Positions 44,215-55,550 of a DNA stretch of 64,000 nt are shown here, piece by piece. The DNA is taken from the NCBI RefSeq assembly GCF_963678635.1, contig NC_087062.1, positions 50,668,178-50,732,177 on the forward strand, given 5' to 3'. The stretch is from Symsagittifera roscoffensis (Eukaryota > Xenacoelomorpha > Acoela > Convolutidae). The notes under the pieces were generated by a model. It was not told the origin of the DNA, made no database searches, and was given only the letters and a program-made list of their open reading frames with translations. The position numbers and the translations under genes are program-made. Position 1 is the stretch's first letter, and every line of letters starts with the position of its first letter.

Positions 44215-44425
44215 CACCTTCAACTTTGACCAATCAGAATTGATTTTCCTTTTTGGATAGTAGTCGTGTTCAATCATATTTCAGCTTCCTTTTATGGCAT
44301 TCTTGGATAAAAGTCGTGTCCAATCAGAAACAAAGCTCCATTTTGGGTATTGTCTTTTCCAATCACAAAAATGTTCGTTTTTGTTCTGGTTGTCGTATTC
44401 AATCAGAAGACCATTTTCAGGACTT
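44215..44425. promoter_or_regulatory. CCAATCA motif cluster
   Basis: Four to five diverged ~50-60-bp repeats, each with a TCCAATCA or TTCAATCA block and a nearby GTCGTGT or similar. CCAAT boxes bind NF-Y type factors; the cluster lies between the two divergent gene sets. Function is inference. Confidence 0.35.
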
Positions 44426-44577
44426 AAATCTTCCAAATAAATAATATTATACACAAAAGCAATTGCAAAAATAAATGGCCAAAAGTTGTTTGCAGTAAAA
44501 ATAGGAAATATTGCTGATATAAGTAACAAAAGAAAGAAAATTAATAAAAGTAACATCTCTGCAATTTTTTTCATCAA
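44281..44577 (-). CDS. Possible small membrane ORF, 98 aa
   Basis: The N-terminus is two hydrophobic segments (MLLLLIFFLLLLISAIFPIF and FIFAIAFVYNIIYL), then a hydrophilic end that runs through the CCAAT repeat cluster. No family recognised. AT-rich DNA easily gives Phe/Leu/Ile-rich frames, so this may be chance. Confidence 0.22.
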   Translation of the reverse strand: MMKKIAEMLLLLIFFLLLLISAIFPIFTANNFWPFIFAIAFVYNIIYLEDLSPENGLLIEYDNQNKNEHFCDWKRQYPKWSFVSDWTRLLSKNAIKGS

Positions 44578-44579
44578 AA

Positions 44580-45200
44580 TTTAATTAATTTTTTTGTATT
44601 TAATCAATGAGAAATTGCTGATTTTTAAGTAGATAGTCAAGTTCTTTAGTTTATATGTAAATTTGGGAGGATAACTGAAAGTTGACGAATTTTTCAAAGC
44701 AAACCTCTGGAAATCTATTTCCAAACAAGCAGGATTTTGAACTTCAAAAACCCTTACAGAAATGAAGGAATAAAGAACCTTGCTGGGGTTTTTTTTTTTA
44801 CAAATTTGGGTAGTGGATGGGGGATAAAAAGAGTTTTTATGATATATTATCGTACGACTTTTTGATTAATTTCATATTCTCGAGAATAAACAAAACTCCT
44901 TTCCTTGTGAGGTGTTATTCAGCCGTAAGATTAAAACTTTGATACGCATTATGTGGATCAAAAGTAAACTCTTTGATTGAGTAAGTTTCTCTGAAAAGAC
45001 CTTTACTTAGTCGGATAACTATATTTTGTACATTCAAAACATCCAAAAAACTATGACAAAGTAAGAGTCAACATCTATTTCATCAATAAGAAAAACAGTT
45101 GGAAATTTTTCCTTTTTCCTGTAAAGTAACTCGAGGAGGCTCAAATGTTTTTGATAGACATTTTTCAAAAAAAGATTAAGATTTTTTAAAAATAATGAAC
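44580..45200. other. AT-rich interval
   Basis: No supported gene or repeat. Contains a T10 run at ~44790 and AT-rich stretches only. Confidence 0.4.
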
Positions 45201-45209
45201 AGTTCTCTT

Positions 45210-45345
45210 TGAGAAAATGCTGGATTCTGATTGGTTGATTTCCAACCAACAGTGTTACAAAAAGAGTACTCAATTATGATTGGTTGATTTTCTCTATGAA
45301 AAAGTAAATAAAACTCACTTCATTCTGATTTTCATTTAGGTTAAA
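45210..45345 (+). promoter_or_regulatory. Putative polymerase promoter with ATTGG boxes
   Basis: Two near copies of TTCTGATTGGTTGATTT / TATGATTGGTTGATTT about 50 bp apart (at ~45223 and ~45273), then an A/T-rich TAAATAAAACTC. These lie ~180-300 bp upstream of the polymerase start, with ATTGG as the reverse of the CCAAT motifs on the other side. A bidirectional control region is a plausible reading. Confidence 0.35.
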
Positions 45346-45520
45346 AGCAATCGCTCTATACTTTGTATAACTACTTGAATCTATTTTCAAATTTTTTCAA
45401 CAATTCAAAGTAAGTATAAACAAACGAATTTTTTGGGACTTTTTAAATCTCCCATTTTTGTAGATGCCATGTACTTTTATTCAATTCTGCTACAAGCTAA
45501 ATCTCCTACTTTTTTTTTCA

Positions 45521-46096
45521 ATGGCTTCACTCAGTAGGAATGAGGAAAAGACATGTGAGGACTGTGACAAAGAGTACAGGAGGTTCGACGGGGCTCGACA
45601 TAGTAAAAATTGCGTGCGAGGAGTTATTTCTTGTTCCGAGTGTAGGTATTTCACTTACAATCAACAAGAAACGAACTATCATGTGGCCAAAAAACATGCT
45701 CCAACAACTTTCAAGCAATCAACGGTTAGCTCGTCTTGCGAAAAAGAGTTTCCGAGTTACAACTCGCTCCAACAACAACGGAGAAAACAACATGGGGCGA
45801 AACAACGAAAGCCAAGTGATACGGTGGCAGACTTGAACAAGATTGTGCAGGAGGAAGCGGAAGATGGAGAGAAACTCAAAGATGAGTTGAGTGCTTGTCA
45901 GCATTTCCTGGTGGACACTGAGATGGAGAATGGGAGTCATAAGGTATTTAACTTTCAAATGTCAAAGTTAGATACCAAGATTATCAAGGAGAAGCTTGAA
46001 GAAGTCTTCAACAAGCTGGATTCCGCTGCAAAAATCAAAATTGCTCTTGGATTTGTTCTCCGTAATGTCGAAACGGGAGAATATCGGTATTATTAA
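45521..46096 (+). pseudogene. Polinton DNA polymerase, N-terminal zinc-finger part
   Basis: An upstream ATG exists at 45464, but MASLSRNEEK at 45521 begins the sequence with protein-like composition. Cys/His pairs follow: CEDC...H, CSEC...H..KKH (C2H2-like), and a broken third one (SSCEKEFPSYNSLQQQRRKQH with one Cys missing). A Lys/Glu-rich linker comes next, then KIKIALGFVLRNVETGEYRYY, after which a TAA interrupts. The expected continuation AHENHTLFEKPYLLCTK reads on in the same frame. This part probably binds DNA or acts as the terminal-protein-like region. Confidence 0.65.
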
Positions 46097-46137
46097 GCAC
46101 ACGAAAACCATACTTTGTTCGAAAAACCGTATTTACT

Positions 46138-46841
46138 GTGTACGAAAGCGGATTTAATTTGAATCCAGGGAAAGTTGAAAAATTTGATATCGTGGAGAAA
46201 TGCACTCAAGAACGTCAGAACACAAACTGGAGGTTCAAATTGATCACAAAAGTTACTATTTTTGCTGCACTACTGAAAAACATCACAATGATATGTCCAG
46301 ACTCTGTCTTGCCTGAACCTTTAGTACGACATACGCAAGTAAACTGTCTTTTATCGGACCAAGATAAACAACCATACAAAGATCATCTTTGTCTTTTCCG
46401 TGCGTTAACAATGTATTTGCATGGCCATAGTAACCTCGATGCTCATACATCTCAATTATTTACAGAGTTTATATCAAAATCTGGATACAATCCGAATACC
46501 CTTCGCGGAGTTGCCATTAATGATTTACCTCTTGTAGAGGGAATAGTTGAACGTAACCTATTCATCTATGATTTTGATATTCAAAAGGAGAATATAATGG
46601 AGAAATAGCCAGGCGAAGTAATGGAAAACTCGAAAAAACAGTGAAATTGCTAAGATTCAACAATCATATCATTCATACGAATGATATTGATTCTTTCTTC
46701 AAGTGTTTCCGATGTCCTAGCTGTGACTGTCTCTTCAACAGATCAGAAAACTTCAATAGACATCTTATGACTTGTAAAGATATAGTGCGACACATTTAGC
46801 CAAACAATGTATATACACTCCGAGAAACGCTATTTAAAAAA
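46138..46841 (+). pseudogene. Polinton DNA polymerase, pre-exonuclease region
   Basis: From about GKVEKFDIVEKCTQERQNT through WRFKLITKVTIFAALLKN and KQPYKDHLCLFRALTMYLHG to FIYDFDIQKE (stop at 46608). A one-base shift near 46590 then gives GEIARRSNGKLEKTVKLLR and a further C2H2 finger CPSCDCLFNRSENFNRHLMTC, followed by a stop (TAG) where PNNVYTLRETLF continues. The CLFRA block is reminiscent of OTU-like cysteine-protease folds (GDCLFRA), but I cannot show activity. Confidence 0.7.
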
Positions 46842-47880
46842 ATGGAAGGTTTCAAAATCCCAGTTTCGAAAGATAACACACTGTTCAACAACCTACCCAT
46901 TTTCAATTTTGAGTCGATATGTGTTTCATCAGATGAACTGAAAGTTACCCAAACAACAACCTGGATTGGAAAACACGTTCCAAATTCTGTATCAATATCC
47001 TCGAACCTGATAGATGAACCAGTTTTTCAATTTTTCTTCGTAACAAGGATCCGCAAAAGCTTATTATCGATTTTGTAATCATCGGACTTTTGGCAGAGAA
47101 AAATAAACTCGAAATGAGAACTAAATTTCAAGAAGTTGACAGAGTAGTTATGAGCTGATGTCCAAAACTTTCCAAGGATGAAAGATGTCGATATCATTCA
47201 ACTGTAAATTTTGAATATGAAGACGATTGTATAAAAGATACAGAGGAAACTGATATGTCAACTCAGTTTTTAAGAATGCAGAAAAATCAGCTGATTGATT
47301 TGAAACAAAATCTGGAGAGGTTTGTTAACACGTTACCTGTATTTGGACTCAACAGTTGAAAATAAGATCTGAACTTGATCAAGAGCTAACTGATTCCCTT
47401 CTTAATCAATGATAAAGAAGCTGAACCTATGATTATCAAAAAGGCTAGGAATTTCATATCTTTCAAGTTTGGAGACATACAAGTTCTCGACATCATGAAA
47501 TTTTTGGGTGGAGCAACATCTCTGGAGAGATGTTGGAAGTGAGATAAAAAAAAGTTCTTCCCTTATGAGTTGTTTGACAGTGCGAACAAGCTCGAGAATG
47601 AAGAATTACCTCCTACGAAGCCTTTTTCAGTAAATTGAGAAACAACAACCCTCTTGATAGAGACTTTAAGGATTATCAAAAGTTGAGGTCAAGTGGACTT
47701 GATGAGCAGAAAGTACTAAAAAATTTCAAATCAAGTCAGTACCCGCATCTGGATGGGAAAATTACAAATGTTAACACGAGATATGGCAGAAACATGGAAT
47801 GACTACATTCAAAGATTTTTTGCAGTGATATAACAACAAAGATGTTGTTCCAACCCTTGAAGCAATGCAAAAAAGGTTCA
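46842..47880 (+). pseudogene. Polinton DNA polymerase, exonuclease region (copy A)
   Basis: Exonuclease motif I reads IFNFESICV where family-B polymerases have FDFE: the metal-binding Asp is Asn (codon at 46905-46907). TTTWIGKHVP and SVSISSNL follow, then a frameshift near 47035. Later blocks in several frames: QLIDLKQNLERFVNTLPVFG, then a damaged exo II region (FGLNS, then stop), KKARNFISFKFGDIQVLDIM, and FLGGATSLERCWK. At least five stops or shifts. Confidence 0.72.
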
Positions 47881-48912
47881 ATTTTATCATCAGAAAGAAA
47901 ATGATATGTTAAAACTTGGATGTACTCTTCCAAACCTAGCAAATATTTGTCTGCACAAATCAAATAATGAAAAAATCTTCCCATTTTGCAAAATTGATAG
48001 AGATTTGCGCCAGAAAATTAGAGGGGATATGACGGATGGACCATCAATTGTGTTTTCGCGAAAAGCTGTTGTGGACAAAATTTTTATCAGGGATTCATCA
48101 AAAATCTGCAAATCAATCGTTTGAATTTATGAAAGCCAGTTCTATCCCTGTTCAATGTGTCAAGACATGCCAACATGATTGTACACAAGATGGGAGTTTC
48201 ATTCTGATATGCAAAAATTCAATGCTAGACATAACCCATCTCGAAGCTTTGAGAATATGGTGATGTCTTACTACCAAGAAACAAAGTCAGAATGCAGAAT
48301 TGAGAGCTTCCACACATCTGGAAATCAAAAAAAAATTGACTGTTTCAATGTAGATTGATATTGCGATCACTGCAAAACTGTGTTGAAGCACTGGGATGCT
48401 ATTATCATTTTTACCTTCACAGGAGACTCGTCCCTCACTTAGCGAGAAAGATATTGAGAGAGGAAAAAATGAGAGAGATGGATGACTTGAGACGTGAGTG
48501 GAATCGCGAAAAAGATTACAAAATCAAAGAGATGTGGGAATGTGAGTGGTGGCAAAACTTCAAAACGAACGAAAAAAGTAAGAATCATATCCGATCCAAC
48601 TTTTCCAACAAAAGACCTCTCTCTACTGATTTTTTATTGGGAAAAATAAGAGATGGATCTCTTTATGGCTATATTTCGTGTGACTTAGTTGTTCCAGATG
48701 AACTGAAAGCAAAGATTTCTAATTTTCCTCCATTTTTTAAAAACACTGAATTTGGAAGAAATTACATTGGTGAATATATGCAAAATTATGCCAACGAAAA
48801 TGATCTTCTTAAGCATCCCCAGCGAATGCTAATATCTAGTTCCAAACTATAAAATGGTTCCATCATTAACCTTCTTATCAATTTTCATATGGAGCTTGGC
48901 TTACAGTGTACA
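47880..48912 (+). pseudogene. Polinton DNA polymerase, palm and insert region (copy A)
   Basis: Starts DMLKLGCTLPNLANICLHKS. The motif-A area reads IV*IYESQFYPCS where copies B and C have IVGIDASQFYP/IVGIDARQFYP: the catalytic Asp is Tyr and the Gly codon is a stop. It continues through the EAMGCYYHF-like block and WECEWWQNF (48355-48852) to NGSIINLLINFHMELGL. At ~48912 the sequence jumps back to an upstream part of the gene, which begins copy B. Confidence 0.72.
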
Positions 48913-50575
48913 AAAATTTGTACACGCATCTTGATGGGAAAATTAAAATTATTTACACGAGAGTTGGCAGAAACATGGAATGACTACATTTAAAGATTTT
49001 TTGCAGTGATACAACAACAAAGATGTTGTTCCGACCCCTGAAGCAATGCAAAAAAGGGTTCAATTTTATCATCAGAAAGAAAATGATTTGTAAAAACTTG
49101 GATGTATTCTTCAAATCTAGCAAATATTTGTCTGCACAAATCAACCAATGAAAAATTCTACCCATTTTGCGAAACTGATAGAGATTTGTGCCAGAAAATT
49201 AGAGAGGATATGACAGGTGGACCATCAATTGTGTTTACGCGGAAAGCTGTTGTGGACAAAGCTTTTATCAGAGATTCATCAAATATCTGCAAATCAATTG
49301 TTGGAATTGACGCCAGCCAGTTCTATCCTTATTCAAGGAGTCAAGACATGCCAACATGATTGTACACAAGATGGCAGTTTGATTCCGACATGCAAAAATA
49401 CAAGCTAGACATAACCGATCTCAAAGCTTTGAGATTACGGCGATGTCTTACTACCAAGAAACAAGAACAGAATGCAGAATTGAAAGCTTCCACACATCTG
49501 GAAATAAAAAAAATTGTATGTTTCAATGTAGATGGATATTGTGATCACTGCAAAACTGTGTTTGAAGCAATGGGATGCTACTACCATTTTGTCCCTGCCA
49601 GGAGACTCGTCCCTCACTTAGCGAGAAAGATATTGAGAGAGGAAAAAAATGAGAGAGATGGATGACTTGAGACGTGAATAAATTCGCGAAAAAGATTACA
49701 AAATCAAAGAGATGTGGGAAAGAATCATAAAAATTTAAGAATCATATCCGATCCAACTTTCCATAGACTCGTCCCTCACTTAGCGAGAAAGATATTGAGA
49801 GAGGAAAAAAATGAGAGATATGGATGACTTGAGACGTGAATAAATTCGAGAAAAAGATTACAAAATCAAAGAGATGTGGGAAAGAATCATAAAAATTTAA
49901 GAATCATATCCGATCCAACTTTCCATACAAAAGACCTCTCTCTAATGATTCTTTATTGGGAAAAATAAGAGATGGATGTCTTTATGTCTATTTTCCGTGT
50001 GACTGAGTTGTTTCACCTGAACTGAAAGCAAAGATTTCTTATTTTCTTCATTTTTTTTTTAAAAAAAACACTGAAGTTGGAAGAAATTACATTGGAGAAT
50101 ATATGCAAAATTATGCCATTGAAAATGATCTTCTTAAGCATCCCCAGCGAATGCTGATATCTAGTTTCAAACTAGAAAAATGTTCCATCATTACCCTTCT
50201 TTTCAATTTCCATATGGAGCTTGGCTTACAGTGTACAAAAGTTTACCGCTTTGTACAGTATCTCTCTCAAAAAAAGCTTCAACAAGTTTGTTCAATCAGT
50301 TGTTGATGCTAGAAGGGAAGGAGATGAGAACCCTTTATCCGGTGTTGTTGCAGAGACTATGAAGCTTTTAGGTAATTCATACTACGATTAGCAGATAATG
50401 GACAGATCGAGACATACGATCACAAAGTACTTGAATGATGAGAAAACACACAAAGCAATTATTGAACCACCCTTCAAACGACTAAACACTGTTCAGAGAG
50501 TTTTGTACGAGATTGAGTTACTTAAGTCAACAATTGAGCACAAAGAGCACAAAGTTGAGCACAAAGTTGAATAAA
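48913..50575 (+). pseudogene. Polinton DNA polymerase fragment, copy B
   Basis: Duplicate of the region from the exo/TPR border onward. Contains KAVVDKAFIRDSSNICKSIV and GIDASQFYPYS (motif A Asp present), CDHCKTVFEAMGCYYHF, FCKHP-type insert, and motif B as MKLLGNSYYD then stop, where copy C has MKLLGNSSYGNQIMDRSRH. Holds a 162-bp internal tandem duplication (49603-49926). At ~50575, after repeated EHK residues, it jumps back again to start copy C. Confidence 0.75.
49603..49926 (+). repeat. 162-bp tandem duplication inside polymerase copy B
   Basis: The segment starting AGACTCGTCCCTCACTTAGC at 49603 repeats at 49765 almost without change. The length is a multiple of three. Confidence 0.88.
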
Positions 50576-53234
50576 AGATCTCGAAATCATTCAAAAGAAA
50601 GTTTTGAATATGAAGACAATTCTAGAGAAGATACAGAGGAAACTGATATATCAACTCAGTTTTTGAGAATGCAGAAGAATCAGCTGATTGATTTGAAACA
50701 AAATCTGGAGAGGCTTGTTAACACCTTACCTATATTTGGTTTTAACAGTGGAAGATATGATCTGAACATGATCAAGAGCTATCTGATTCCCTAATTAATC
50801 GATGATAAAGAAGCTGAACCTATGGTTATCAAAAAGGCTAACGATTTCATATCTTTCCAGTTTGGAGACATACAATTTCTCGACATCATGAAATTTTTGG
50901 GTGGAGCAACATCTCTAGGCTCCTTTCTTAAAGCCTACAAAGCAAGTGAGTTAAAAAAGTTTTTCCCTTATGAGTGGTTTGACAGTGCGAACGAGCTCGA
51001 GAATGAAGAATTACCTCCATACGAAGCTTTTTTCAGTAAACTGAGAAACAACAACCCTCTTGATAAAGACTTTCAGGATTATCAAAAGTTGAGGTCAAGT
51101 GGACTTGATAAGCAGAAAGTACTAAAGAAACTTCAAATTAGGTCAGTAACTGCAACTGGATGGGAAAATTACAAATATTTACAGGAGATTTGGCAGAAAC
51201 ATGGAAAGACTACATTTAAAGATTTTTTGCAGTGATACAACAACAAAGATGTTGTTCCAACCCTTGAAGCAATGCAAAAAATAGTTCAATTTTATCATCA
51301 GAAAAAAATTGATATGTTAAAACTTGGATGTACTTTTCCAAATCTAGCAAATATTTGTCTGCACAAAACATTAATGAAAAATTCTACCCATTTTGCGAAA
51401 AAGGTAAGGATTTGTGCCAGAAAATTAGAGAGGATATGACGGGTGGACCATCAATTGTGTTTACGCGAAAAGCTGTTGTGGACAAAATTTTTATCAGGGA
51501 TTCATCAAATATCTGCAAATCAATCGTTGGAATTGATGCCAGGCAGTTCTATCCCTATTCAATGTGTCAAGACATGCCAATATGATTGTACCTTAGATGG
51601 GAGTTTGATTCCGATATGCAAAAAATCAAGGCTAGACATAACCGATCTCGAAGCTTTGAGACCATGGTGATGTCTTACTACCAAGAAACAAGACCAGAAT
51701 GCAGAATTGAGAACTACCACACATCTGGAAATCAAAAGAAAATTGACAGTTTCAATGTAGATGGATTTTGTGATCACCTCAAAACTGTGTTTGAAGCAAT
51801 GGGATGCTATTACCATTTTTTTCCTTGCCAAGAGACTCGTCCCTCACTTAATGAGAAAGATATTGAGAGAGGAAAAAAATGAGAGGGATGGATGACTTGA
51901 GATGTGAGTATATTCGCAACAAAGATTACAAAATCAAAGAGATGTGAGTGGTGGCAAAACTTCAAAACGAACGAAAAAATTAAGAATCTTATCTGATCCA
52001 ACTTTCCCTACGAAAGACCTCTCTCTACTGATTCTTTATTGGGAAAAATAAGATATGGATCTCTTTATGGCTATATTCCGTGTGACTTAGTTGTTCCAGT
52101 TGAACTGAAAGCAAATTTTTCTAAATTTCCTCCTTTTTTTAAAAACACTGAAGTTGGAAGAAATTACGTTGGAGAATCTATGCAAAATTATGCCATTGAA
52201 AATGATCTTCTTAAGCATCCCCAGCGAATGCTAATATCTAGTTTCAAACTAGAAAATGGTTCCATCCTTACCCTTCTTTTCATTTTTCATATGGAGCTTG
52301 GCTTACAGTGTACAAAAATTTATCATATTGTACAGTATCTTCGTCACAAATCCTTCAACAAATTTGTTTAATCAGTTGTTGGTGCTAGAAGGAAAGGAGA
52401 TGAGAACCCTTTATCCGGTGCTGTTGCAGAGACTATGAAGCTTTTAGGTAATTCATCCTACGGTAACCAGATAATGGACAGATCGAGACATACGATCACA
52501 AAGTATTTGAATGATGAGAAAACACACAAAGCAATTAATGAACACTTTTTCAAACGGTTGAACACTATTCAGAAAGACTTGTACGAGATTGAGTTACTAA
52601 AGTCAACAATTGAGCACACAGAACCCATAATAGTCGGATTTTTCATTCTGCAGTATGCAGAGCTGAGAATGCTTGAGCTTTACTACAATTTTTTCGGCAA
52701 GTTTTGTGATGTAAATAAGTTTGAGGAATTAAAATTGGACCCAGATTTGCTGAGGAAAATTTGTATGGTTGTACGCGTCCGGAGAAAGAAGGTGACTGAG
52801 AAAAACTGAGAGAAAAAGTTTGCAGAGATTAATTTAGAGCAGATTCAAAATTGAATTTTTCCACAAACATGTTGTAGCGTTCACAAGAAGCATGATAAAC
52901 GAGAGCCTGGTCTGTTCAAAGAAGAATTTAGGTGTACGGAGATGCTATGTTCATGCAGCAAGACTTGTTGTTCCTATGACAACAAATCAGACAAGATAAA
53001 AATTAGCAGTAAAGATTGAATAAAAGAAATCTAGAGGAATCCGTTGATGATCCTATGGAAAATTACAGAAAAGTACTCGATGAAGCAATCAACTTGAATT
53101 CAACAAACAGAGGGTTTAGAACCATTAATCATATGGTTGCTACATACGAGCAAACAAAGAAGGGATTGAGCTACTTTTACCCTAAAAGACAAGTTCAGGA
53201 CGACGGAGTTTACACAAAACCTTTGAACTTGTAA
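50576..53234 (+). pseudogene. Polinton DNA polymerase, copy C through the C-terminus
   Basis: The least damaged copy. 50576-50794: STQFLRMQKNQLIDLKQNLE and exo II FGFNSGRYDLNMIKSYL, stop, then 50822-51235 with FLGGATSLGSFLKAYKASEL and PYEWFDSANELENEELPPYE. 51328-51585: KSIVGIDARQFYPYS (motif A). 52435-52809: MKLLGNSSYGNQIMDRSRH (motif B, KxxxNSxYG), EPIIVGFFILQYAELRMLEL, and the motif-C position as LDPDLL where family-B polymerases have DTD(S) (52738-52746). C-terminal end 53016-53234 finishes YFYPKRQVQDDGVYTKPLNL. Frame changes and stops separate these blocks, and motif C is lost, so it is not catalytic. Confidence 0.8.
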
Positions 53235-53730
53235 ATAACTGATAGTGAAATAGCATTCAATTCAGTATTGATTAACTAACTGTAAACTTGTGGTAATTTG
53301 ATTATACGAAGCAGTGATTAATATAATTCATGTTTTGAGTTTAACTTTATTCCCCAAACATGTTATTTTTTACTCGAAGTTTCGTTAGGTTTCAGTATAG
53401 TTTTAGATAGTTTTCTCGTTGAATCAAACCTGTAAAACAAAATCAAAACATCTAAACTGTAGAAGCTAGCTAAGAAACGCAAGTATTCAAAACCGAATTC
53501 AAAAAATTCGGGCGCCAAAATTTTTTCTGAAACTTACCATCGTACCATCTGAAACTTTACCATCTGAAACCTGCTATCTTAATACATTGGGAAACCTATT
53601 CCCTATCTTATTACATAGGGAACTCTATTCCCTATCTTAATACATAGGTTGCTGACCGGATACTCTTTAGCCTATGTTAATACATGGGGTTCAGCAACCA
53701 CCCCCATTCTCCCTCACTCTTCTACTACTA
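53235..53730. other. Polinton right end with short palindromic repeats
   Basis: AT-rich 3' flank of the polymerase. At ~53574-53700 four imperfect repeats of CCCTATCTTAATACATAGGG type lie in series, partly self-complementary. GGTTGCTGA (53647-53655) and TCAGCAACC (53691-53699) can form a hairpin. This could be a terminator or what remains of the element end; no terminal inverted repeat partner was seen on the left. Confidence 0.45.
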
Positions 53731-54195
53731 AGTTTGTTCATGAAGAAAATTGGATGGCCAATGTTATACGTTTTTCTTTTGAAACCATTCAAGGCATGGA
53801 GTTTTGAAAAAAAATCAGGTTAGTTTTTTGGCCGCGTTTTTCCACAAATAACTATCAATTTTCATTGGAAGCAATTCAAAATAGGTTTCTCTGATTTTTT
53901 GTTTTGATTTGTTTGATAGTTTCAAAGCTCTGACAGGTTTCTTAGAAAAACTTGAAATGTTAGCGAAACGATTTGCTCTTAAAAAGATTTGCAACTGTCC
54001 TTTTCTACAACTAGAGTGCTTATTTCGTCATTATATTTTCTATACACAGACGTCAAAACTTTTTTGATCGATCAATGGCTTGATTTCATACGTTTTTTTA
54101 ATTTGAGAAAAAAACTATTCTATTTGAAGCGAAGCAAATTTGCTTTAATTTTTTTTTTGGTTTGATTCATTCTACAAAAAATTGACTTCTGGTCA

Positions 54196-54276
54196 TACAG
54201 AATGCCCGAGAAGTGAAGGATTTGAAGTGATATTCAATATGTTCTCCGTGCATGGGTTGGAAACCCATCCCTGTCC
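54196..54276 (+). pseudogene. tRNA-Ser-like relic, anticodon GAT
   Basis: TGCCCGAGAAG D arm, ATGGG TTGGAAA CCCAT T arm pairs fully. Confidence 0.6.
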
Positions 54277-54811
54277 ATTAATTTCTTATACTTACCTGAA
54301 CTGAGTTTGGTAGGCACAAAAGTGATGTTTACCTAATTTTATTAATAATTCACCAAAAAATTTGTCAGAATACAAAAATTTGGACAAAAAATTGGCTCGC
54401 AAACCATTGGAGCTCGTCTAAGGTGACTAGTCAAGCAAACAAACGTTGAAATAAGTTGAAGTTTGTTCATGAAGAAAATCGGATGGCCAATTTTTTATGT
54501 TTTTCTATTAAAACCATTCAAAGCATGGAGTTTTGAAAAACTTCAGGTTACTTTTTTGGGCCAGTTTTTCCACAAACAACTATCTTTTTTAAGCGGAACC
54601 ATTATAAATTTAGGTTTTCATTATCTTTTTGTTTCGCACCGTTTGATAGTTTCAAAACTCTAACAGGTTGCTTAGAAAAACTGGAAATTTTAGCAAAACG
54701 ATTCGGTCTATAAAAAGGTTTCACCGGTCCTGTTCTAAGACTAGTGTTCTAACATCGTCATTACATTTTATATTGGTTCGATTAATTTTACTATTGATTG
54801 ACCTCTGATCT

Positions 54812-54892
54812 TACTAGCTGCCCGAGAGTTTAAGGCATTGAAGTGCTATTCAATATGTTCTGCGTGCGTGGGTTGGAAACCCATCCCTGTCC
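54812..54892 (+). pseudogene. tRNA-Ser(GCT)-like relic
   Basis: TGCCCGAGAG D arm, anticodon GCT in a loop that can close by ATTGAA/TTCAAT, long variable arm, and a paired T stem (GTGGG/CCCAT). Acceptor TACTAGC/CCCTGTC does not pair well. Confidence 0.65.
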
Positions 54893-55469
54893 AGTAATTT
54901 TGTAAAAACACCCGAACTGAATTCGGTAGGCACAAAAACTGATAAATAAATCAACAAAAAGTTCGTCATTTCACAAAAGTTGGGAGAAAGAATCGGCTCG
55001 CAAACCATTGAAGTTCGTTTAAGCAAACTAATCAAGCAACCAAACGTTGAAAAACTTTAAATGTGTTCATGAAGAAAATCGGATGGCCAATTTTATACGT
55101 TTTTCTATTGAAACCCTTCAAGGCATGGATTTTTGAAAAAATTCAGGTTACTTTTTGGGCTAAGGCTTTCCAAAAAAAAACAATCGTTTTCCAACGGAAG
55201 CAATTCAATTTTAAGTTTCCTCTTTTTTTTGTTTCGCTTCGTTTGATCATTTGAAAGCTGTAACAGATTGCTTGGAGAACTTGAAATTTTAGCGAAACGA
55301 TTTGGTCTATAAAAAGATTTGCACCAGTCCTATTCTAAGTCTAGTGTGCTAACTTCGTCATTACATTTTATATACATAGACATGAAGTCCGTTTTTGATC
55401 GAGCAATGGCTTGATTTCTTTATTTTTTTATTGGTTCGATTCAATTTACCAATGATTGATTTCTGGTAT

Positions 55470-55550
55470 TTCAGGCTGGCCGCGAAGTGAAGTCGGTGAA
55501 GGGTTATTCAATTTGTTCTTCGTGCGTGGGTTCGAAACTCATCCCTGTCG
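55470..55550 (+). pseudogene. tRNA-Ser-like relic, anticodon GTT
   Basis: B box GGTTCGAAA kept. Acceptor TTCAGGC/CCCTGTC partly pairs. Confidence 0.6.

Larger units (their letters stand above)
36613..53730. mobile_element. Decayed Polinton/Maverick DNA transposon
   Basis: About 17 kb, the usual size of a Polinton, with a divergent layout: packaging and integration genes on the minus strand (36608-39639) and a protein-primed family-B DNA polymerase on the plus strand (45521-53234). The RVE integrase, A32-type ATPase, a membrane protein and the polymerase together are diagnostic of the family. All major genes carry stops or frameshifts. No clear terminal inverted repeat or 6-bp target duplication could be seen; instead both ends meet oppositely oriented tRNA-Ser-type arrays. 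Capsid and protease genes were not recognised. Borders are approximate (points where array similarity stops). Confidence 0.9.

Noticed and set aside
45034..45273. 79-aa minus-strand frame with TVFLIDEIDVDS, resembling a Walker B of an AAA+ or SF3 helicase
   Set aside because: No Walker A or other helicase motif nearby; too short and in AT-rich DNA.
36613..53730. Intact major capsid protein or Ad-type protease of the Polinton
   Set aside because: I looked in both strands of 39640-45460 and could not recognise either family; absence may reflect decay or my limits without a profile search.
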